A stretch of DNA of 11,224 nt from Eubacterium sp. GTDB taxonomy: Bacteria > Bacillota_A > Clostridia > Lachnospirales > Lachnospiraceae. How positions within the stretch are numbered: position 1 is the stretch's first letter; the number at the start of each line of letters is the position of its first letter. This document shows, one piece after another, positions 7,434 to 11,224 of this stretch. Location of the stretch: the NCBI GenBank assembly GCA_023663915.1, contig JAMPGN010000148.1, forward strand, positions 1 to 11,224. Direction: 5' to 3'. Under the pieces are notes generated by a model, which was not told the DNA's origin, did no database searches, and worked only from the letters and a program-made list of their open reading frames with translations. The translations under genes and the position numbers were made by a program.

Positions 7434-7462
7434 ATATTAATGTAAAATTAGGCTAATAACAA
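7434..7462 (-). promoter_or_regulatory. Possible promoter of the CmpB-family gene
   Basis: TTGTTA (7462-7457) and TAATAT (7439-7434) on the minus strand are separated by 17 bases, each matching 4/6 of the housekeeping consensus. It sits about 75 bases before the start codon in an AT-rich stretch. The match is modest. Confidence 0.3.
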
Positions 7463-7534
7463 TTACTTTGCGAGTTGCTAGGTTCCCTTCATCTGCCAAA
7501 ATCTATTTACAAATTTATCGACAAAGTTCCGCAT

Positions 7535-7765
7535 GGCAGATTGCACAAAATGTTCACGAAGCTGTCCTGCGTAAGAATATGAGATTTTCTTAATATTCCG
7601 CCCAATTCACAGAAATTTCGGGGCAAGGATGCCCCGAAAAGCCCGAAATGCGCATGGACGCGCATAGAGGGCGGTTTCGTCCGTCCTTCACAACCCTGCA
7701 TCGGAATATTTTAGAAAATCCATATTCTGTAGCCCGACACGAGGGAACATTTTGTGCAATCTGCC
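7535..7765. repeat. 231-bp inverted-repeat element with internal hairpins (MITE-like or structured RNA)
   Basis: The ends 7535-7555 and 7745-7765 are perfect 21-bp inverted repeats (left end begins GGCAGATTGCACAAAATG). Inside, 7574-7600 pairs with 7702-7728 almost perfectly (AGAATATG, GATTTTCT and AATATTCCG blocks). The core has three hairpins: TTTCGGGGCA/TGCCCCGAAA with loop AGGA (7616-7639), ATGCGC/GCGCAT with loop ATGGAC (7648-7665) and GGGCGG/CCGTCC with a 6-base loop (7669-7686). It lies between divergent genes and holds no convincing gene. No clear target-site duplication flanks it. It could be a non-autonomous mobile element or a non-coding RNA locus; the sequence alone does not decide. 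Confidence 0.8.
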
Positions 7766-7766
7766 C

Positions 7767-7846
7767 TCTCAATCTTTTGTCTTAAGTCTCAACCTTTTGT
7801 CTCAAGTCTCAACCTCTTGTCTCAAATCTCAACCTTTTGTCTCCCC
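7767..7846. repeat. 20-bp tandem repeat, four units
   Basis: Four directly joined 20-base units start at 7767, 7787, 7807 and 7827, with consensus TCTCAACCTTTTGTCTCAAG. Differences are few (for example AATC in unit 1, CTCTTG in unit 3 and CCCC at the end of unit 4). It begins one base after the 231-bp element. There are no spacers between units, so it is not a CRISPR. A C/T-rich stretch follows. Confidence 0.85.
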
Positions 7847-8064
7847 CTTCCCTCTCCCCTCTTCCTCACCTATTCTTAGTATTGCAATTTTCTCTACCTT
7901 ATATTCCCATACCTCCACCCCAAAATCTGGCACGGTCACAAAATTCCGAATTGGCACTTTTCAACATACCATTTTGTTTTATAGTTATGTTAGTTACATC
8001 CTATATGAATCATACCAATTCGCAATCTTATACGCAAAAAAAGCGCAGAAATGAGGAAAAGATT
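7847..8064 (+). other. Gene-free leader region of the S-component gene
   Basis: About 218 bases between the 20-bp repeat and the S-component start. The first part is strongly C/T-rich on the plus strand and the rest is AT-rich. No known riboswitch pattern, terminator or convincing -35/-10 pair was recognised; TATAGT at 7980-7985 is a possible -10 without a good -35. The ribosome site GAGG is just before the start codon. Confidence 0.5.
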
Positions 8065-8667
8065 ATGAAAAACGAAAAACTCTTGAAAATCGTCATGACC
8101 GGTGTCTTTGCCGCCCTATCCTATGTAGTATTTACTTTCCTACAGATCAAGATCACCCTGCCGGGCGGAGATGCCACATCCATCCACTTAGGCAACGCCG
8201 TCTGCGTTTTAGGCGCACTGCTGATCGGCGGTGTGTACGGCGGTCTCGGCGGCGCCATCGGCATGACCATCGGCGATCTGTTCGATCCCGTCTATGTAGT
8301 CTACGCGCCGAAGACTTTTCTCTTAAAATTCTGTATCGGACTGATCACCGGTATCATTGCGCACCGGCTCGGACATGTCACGACCGAAAAAGACAACGGC
8401 AAAGTGCTTAAATGGACGATAGTCGCCGCCGTGAGCGGTCTTCTGTTCAATGTCATCTTTGACCCGCTCATCGGCTATTTTTACAAATTGCTAATCCTTG
8501 GCAAACCGGCAGCAGAATTGACCCTTGCATGGAACGTGGCGTCCACCTCCATCAACGCAGTGACTTCCACTATCGTTTCCGTTGCCGTGTATATGGCTCT
8601 GCGCCCCGCACTAAAAAAGTCCGGATTGTTCTTCACTTTCGGCAGAACGAAACAGCAGGCTTCCTAA
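8065..8667 (+). CDS. ECF-transporter substrate-binding (S) component
   Basis: A 200-residue membrane protein with about six hydrophobic segments, resembling the ECF-type S-component family that includes riboflavin-transporter-like proteins (PF07155). It should bind a vitamin or similar small molecule in the membrane and work with a shared EcfA/A'/T energy module encoded elsewhere. Visible signs are the N-terminal VMTGVFAALSYVVFTFLQI, the HLGNAVCVLGALLIGGVYGGLGGAIGMTIGDLFDP block, FLLKFCIGLITGIIAHRLG and the late NVASTSINAVTSTIVSVAVYMAL segment. The ATG at 8065 is chosen because GAGG lies 8 bases upstream; the open frame continues to 7837 but that stretch is low-complexity and proline/serine-rich. 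It appears to be a single-gene unit, and its vitamin cannot be told from sequence. Confidence 0.88.
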   Translation: MKNEKLLKIVMTGVFAALSYVVFTFLQIKITLPGGDATSIHLGNAVCVLGALLIGGVYGGLGGAIGMTIGDLFDPVYVVYAPKTFLLKFCIGLITGIIAHRLGHVTTEKDNGKVLKWTIVAAVSGLLFNVIFDPLIGYFYKLLILGKPAAELTLAWNVASTSINAVTSTIVSVAVYMALRPALKKSGLFFTFGRTKQQAS

Positions 8668-8683
8668 AAGAAGTCTGCTGTTT
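8650..8683 (+). terminator. Hairpin overlapping the end of the S-component gene
   Basis: AAACAGCAGGCTTC (8650-8663) pairs with GAAGTCTGCTGTTT (8670-8683) over 14 pairs, with one G-T wobble and loop CTAAAA. The TAA stop codon sits in the loop. The T-run after the stem is short, but the stem strength supports an intrinsic terminator for the plus-strand gene. Confidence 0.65.
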
Positions 8684-8704
8684 CAAGAAATTCCTTGGTA
8701 ATTT

Positions 8705-8748
8705 CAAGTTCACGAAGCGAATCTCGTAATAGAACTTGCTCGATTTTT
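8705..8748 (+). terminator. Second terminator-like hairpin with T-run
   Basis: CAAGTTC (8705-8711) pairs with GAACTTG (8732-8738) and ACGA (8712-8715) with TCGT (8724-8727). The stem is followed by ATTTTT at 8743-8748. It reaches the 3' end of the convergent PspC gene and may back up the previous hairpin. Confidence 0.4.
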
Positions 8749-8956
8749 ATCTTACGACCGTATCATCCTCTGGAATAATCAATGCCGCAATCAGATAAAC
8801 AACCATTCCCGTCCCGCAGCTCGCCAGCGAGCAGATCAGCCATATGAGACGGATCAAAGTCGGGTCTACATTCAGATACTCTCCGATACCGCCGCACACA
8901 CCGCATATTGTCCGGTTCGTCTGCGACCGCACTAATTTTTTATAATCGTTACTCAT
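8747..8956 (-). CDS. PspC-domain small membrane protein
   Basis: A 69-residue protein made almost entirely of one PspC domain. LVRSQTNRTICGVCGGIGEYLNVDPTLIRLIW is the typical N-terminal half (GVCGGIGEYLNVDPTLIR), followed by a hydrophobic segment (LICSLASCGTGMVVYLIAALIIP) ending in IPEDD. Family members sit in the membrane and take part in envelope-stress or phage-shock-like responses. The ATG has GGAGGAGG 5-8 bases upstream. It lies 102 bases after the DUF4097 gene on the same strand, so it may belong to the same transcription unit or have its own promoter. Confidence 0.93.
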   Translation of the reverse strand: MSNDYKKLVRSQTNRTICGVCGGIGEYLNVDPTLIRLIWLICSLASCGTGMVVYLIAALIIPEDDTVVR

Positions 8957-8983
8957 GTGTCCTCCTCCTTCTATGACTCTGTA

Positions 8984-9012
8984 ATCATATCATAACCTGT
9001 TTTTCTTAACAT
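8984..9012 (-). promoter_or_regulatory. Possible promoter of the PspC gene
   Basis: The minus strand has two overlapping TATGAT -10 boxes (8994-8989 and 8989-8984) in the 102-base gap before the PspC gene, but no good -35 at the proper distance (best is 3/6). A separate start for PspC is possible but weakly supported. Confidence 0.25.
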
Positions 9013-9058
9013 CGACATTATCTGACCTTAAACTTACCTTAATGTGAAATGTGCCCGT

Positions 9059-10105
9059 CTATTTTGCAAAATGAATGTCCACATTTCCCATAGCGCACTC
9101 GATATCATATGTGCTGCGGCTTCCGTTGGAAATCGTCTTTTCATCCGCCAGTCCCGTGTAACTCATGCTTCCCAGGCTCACGTTCCCCATAGCACATTCA
9201 ATCTCATAATTATGGTCCTCTTCCGAATCTTTCAGATAAAGCGTCACATTTCCCATGCCGCACTCGATTTTCATATCACCTGTGAACAATCCGCCCAATT
9301 CGACATTCCCCATGCCAATTTCAAGATCAGCGTCCCGGCTGACATTAGCATCCTCAATATTCATTTCACCCGCTCCGACTTCCATATTCAGCTCGCCCGC
9401 CGACAAGGATTCAATATCGACCCTTCCTGCTCCGACGATCAACTCTGCCGAATCCACTGATGTAACGCCACCAATTGTGCAATGTCCCGCGCCGACTTCC
9501 ATATCGATTTCGTGCGCGCACAGACCGATGGACTCCATATTTCCCGCTCCGATCTCGATCTCTGCATTGTTAAGCATCGTCTCTGCCGGCAGATACAGAT
9601 ACACTTTGGACTCCGGAGTGATGCGTCCAGCAGACCAATTCCAGAAACCACGTCTGGTTCTGTTTACCATCCGCAGGGTGTCCCCGTCCTCCACCAGATA
9701 ACGGAAATTCCTCGTATTTCCGCTCATGCTGAGCCACACATGATCGTCTGACGATTCCACAATATGGAGTTCACAGGCTCCCAGCTCAATATAGAGGCTG
9801 CGGAGAGTATCTGCTGTCAGCTCAAGTCTCATCTCCTCGTCACTGTCATTGACACGATTCCACTTTTCATAGAATGACCAATCCAGATCATAATCGTCAT
9901 CCCAGCCGAAACTATATTCTATACCACCGTTGTCATAGTGATGGACACGAAAAGGGATTCCGGTTATCCCTTGGATATCCATGCCGTCCAACGCTCTGAA
10001 ACCGCCAAGCAGTGCGCCTACGCCGCAGATCAGACACCCGATGATAAAAGTGACAAGCGCCGTAATCAGACATACCTTTGTAAATTTACTCATTCCTGTT
10101 TTCAT
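9059..10105 (-). CDS. DUF4097-type membrane-anchored repeat protein
   Basis: A 348-residue protein with an N-terminal membrane segment (about 8-36, VCLITALVTFIIGCLICGVGALLGG), an acidic/aromatic linker (55-90) and an outer domain of the DUF4097 (putative adhesin, LiaF-like) type. The domain is built of repeated strand-turn units: IELGACEL, IEIGAGNM, MEVGAGHC, LIVGAGRV, MEVGAGEM, LEIGMGNV, IECGMGNV and IECAMGNV twice, spaced mostly 19-20 residues from about 183 onward, a pattern typical of a beta-solenoid. The ATG overlaps the previous gene's stop by four bases (ATGA) and has AAAGGAGGGG about 7 bases upstream. Its role in envelope sensing with the PadR/DUF1700 neighbours is inferred from context. 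Confidence 0.88.
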   Translation of the reverse strand: MKTGMSKFTKVCLITALVTFIIGCLICGVGALLGGFRALDGMDIQGITGIPFRVHHYDNGGIEYSFGWDDDYDLDWSFYEKWNRVNDSDEEMRLELTADTLRSLYIELGACELHIVESSDDHVWLSMSGNTRNFRYLVEDGDTLRMVNRTRRGFWNWSAGRITPESKVYLYLPAETMLNNAEIEIGAGNMESIGLCAHEIDMEVGAGHCTIGGVTSVDSAELIVGAGRVDIESLSAGELNMEVGAGEMNIEDANVSRDADLEIGMGNVELGGLFTGDMKIECGMGNVTLYLKDSEEDHNYEIECAMGNVSLGSMSYTGLADEKTISNGSRSTYDIECAMGNVDIHFAK

Positions 10106-11058
10106 GCGTGTACCCCTCCTTTACCAAAAAGTCTCCGGCACAGGGAACATACCCCTCTCACAAATGCCGGGATTGCCGTTCCCGCCATCAGAACCATCAG
10201 CCACACAAACACGAGCCCGACGGAAAAGACGATCAACGAGCTGCCTACCAGACAGACTCCGCCAAGCGGCACACTAAAAACCATCGCAACTCCCGTAATC
10301 AAAAGAGCAAACGAAGCAACTATCAATGCCACTCCTACAACCAGAAACGCCAGGAAAATCACCGCCAATGCTGCCAGCAGACCAACCGCTACCCCGAAAA
10401 CTCCGCCTAACAACCCAATCCAGACTGGCGAAGTCAACACCGCCAGAATCACGATCACTGCGATCGTTCCGCCCGACATACCCTTTTTCGGCTGTGTATA
10501 ATTATAATTTCCACCTGCCGCACTTCCTGCCGAACCTCCTGCGGCGCTCCCCTGCGCGTTCGCTGACGAACCGCCTGCCGCGTCATGATAGGAATAATTG
10601 CTTCCATTCTGTTCATACGGATTCTGGTACTTCCGTGTATCTTCCCTGCCGCTGTAAACGCCGTCGCCGCTTCTCTGATAATAGCCGCCCTGATAATAAG
10701 AATTGTTATTCTGAGCGTTATTGCCCCTGCCGTTTGACCCTCCGGTGTTCTCCTGTCCCGCCGCACTGCCGCCTGTTCCCATCTCTCCGGCTCTGATCAT
10801 CTCGTCCTTGTGCGCCTGCGTATACCCGCTGAATCCCGTCTCAGTAAACTCACCGCTTCCGCCGCCGTCGTTAAGCCCCGCTTTGATGCTTCTGGCAAGT
10901 TCCTCCGGCGATCCCAGTGATGCTATGACACTGCTCTCGTTCTCCGCTCCCGCATCATCAAAATAGTCATTATAATATTGGATTGCCTCTTCCCGCTCCG
11001 TCGGTGGCACATCGCCAAGAAGCCCTGTCAGCCGCCTCATAAATTCCGCTCTATTCAT
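10102..11058 (-). CDS. DUF1700/HAAS-domain membrane protein with low-complexity linker
   Basis: A 318-residue protein. Residues 1-62 form the HAAS/DUF1700 domain (MNRAEFMRRLTGLLGDVPPTEREEAIQYYNDYFDDAG, then VIASLGSPEELARSIKAGL). Residues about 92-193 are a Gly/Ser/Asn/Gln/Tyr-rich linker with GNNAQNNNSYYQGGYYQRS and AAGG repeats. Residues about 197-300 are several closely packed hydrophobic segments, followed by a short Cys/Arg-rich tail. The ATG has GGGAGGA 7 bases upstream and overlaps the end of the PadR gene by 8 bases. In related clusters DUF1700 proteins are encoded with PadR regulators and DUF4097 proteins, matching this order. The linker is much longer than the usual short spacer, which is unusual. 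Confidence 0.9.
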   Translation of the reverse strand: MNRAEFMRRLTGLLGDVPPTEREEAIQYYNDYFDDAGAENESSVIASLGSPEELARSIKAGLNDGGGSGEFTETGFSGYTQAHKDEMIRAGEMGTGGSAAGQENTGGSNGRGNNAQNNNSYYQGGYYQRSGDGVYSGREDTRKYQNPYEQNGSNYSYHDAAGGSSANAQGSAAGGSAGSAAGGNYNYTQPKKGMSGGTIAVIVILAVLTSPVWIGLLGGVFGVAVGLLAALAVIFLAFLVVGVALIVASFALLITGVAMVFSVPLGGVCLVGSSLIVFSVGLVFVWLMVLMAGTAIPAFVRGVCSLCRRLFGKGGVHA

Positions 11059-11224
11059 GCTTCAATCCTCCCTCAAAGATACTGTTTAACTTGGCAGAAT
11101 ATCGATACCACTCGCTGATGTACAGATTAAGCTGTGCCCTCCCTTTCTCCGTCACCTTGTAGTACCGCCTGTTCCTGCCCGCACATTCCATATCATAGAC
11201 TTCCAGACATTCGTCCTTCTGCAG
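11051..11224 (-). CDS. PadR-family transcriptional regulator (partial, N-terminus beyond window)
   Basis: The last 57 residues and TAG stop (11053-11051) of a regulator; the frame is open to the window edge. The segment ECAGRNRRYYKVTEKGRAQLN matches the beta-wing and 'YY.(L/I/V)T.KG...L' region of PadR winged-helix proteins, followed by the dimer helix (YISEWYRYSAKLNSIFEGG). Its stop overlaps the start of the DUF1700 gene by 8 bases, so the two are translated together. It probably represses its own operon, a known pattern for PadR, but the operator lies outside the window. Confidence 0.88.
   Translation of the reverse strand: MQKDECLEVYDMECAGRNRRYYKVTEKGRAQLNLYISEWYRYSAKLNSIFEGGLKHE

Noticed and set aside
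7507..7701. 64-residue minus-strand open frame
   Set aside because: It lies across the hairpins of the 231-bp element, has no ribosome site and no recognisable domain; its openness follows from the palindrome composition.
7767..7846. CRISPR array
   Set aside because: The four 20-base units are joined without spacers and no cas gene is present.
7837..8064. 76-residue N-terminal extension of the S component
   Set aside because: Low-complexity Pro/Ser-rich translation of a C/T-rich stretch; the ATG at 8065 has the ribosome site and matches the family start.
7847..8064. Vitamin riboswitch before the S-component gene
   Set aside because: I looked for known conserved cores (TPP, FMN, cobalamin, preQ1, THF types) and recognised none; a covariance-model search would settle it.

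Overview
The window looks like a chromosomal segment of a Clostridia member, most likely a Lachnospiraceae (Bacillota). The basis is strong purine-rich ribosome sites (GGAGG-type), a low-to-moderate GC content, and the gene families present: non-zinc-finger anti-sigma factors, a PadR/DUF1700/DUF4097/PspC cluster, a CmpB-family membrane protein and an ECF-transporter S component. No taxonomic marker gene is present, so this is an inference. No transposase, tRNA, rRNA or CRISPR array was seen.

Layout. (1) Positions 1-1853, minus strand: an operon of an ECF sigma factor, its membrane anti-sigma factor with a PepSY-like C-terminus, and a lipoprotein cut off by the window edge. (2) Positions 2072-4369, plus strand: a complete GH31 alpha-glucosidase, divergent from the first sigma operon and convergent with the second. 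(3) Positions 4433-6513, minus strand: a second, unrelated ECF sigma factor with a large anti-sigma partner whose outside part looks like a beta-propeller. (4) Positions 6601-7359: a 24-bp tandem repeat and a CmpB-family membrane protein. (5) Positions 7360-8064: a 705-bp gene-free region with a 231-bp element that has perfect 21-bp terminal inverted repeats and internal hairpins, followed by four copies of a 20-bp tandem repeat. (6) Positions 8065-8667, plus strand: an ECF-transporter substrate-binding (S) subunit. (7) Positions 8747-11224, minus strand: a PadR regulator (partial), a DUF1700/HAAS protein, a DUF4097 repeat protein and a PspC protein, which together resemble an envelope-stress or membrane-homeostasis cluster.

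How the genes fit together. Two complete sigma/anti-sigma systems lie on either side of the glucosidase. Their anti-sigma factors, and the lipoprotein of the first operon, share one extracytoplasmic module of about 70 residues (YS-E-ER ... LR-AYE ... EMTDEELLEIIDF) although the rest of their outside parts differ. Each sigma operon has a different ECF-like promoter just upstream, so each could control itself. The PadR cluster is translationally coupled (overlaps of 8 and 4 bases). The most unusual parts are the shared module and the structured element between the CmpB and S-component genes.
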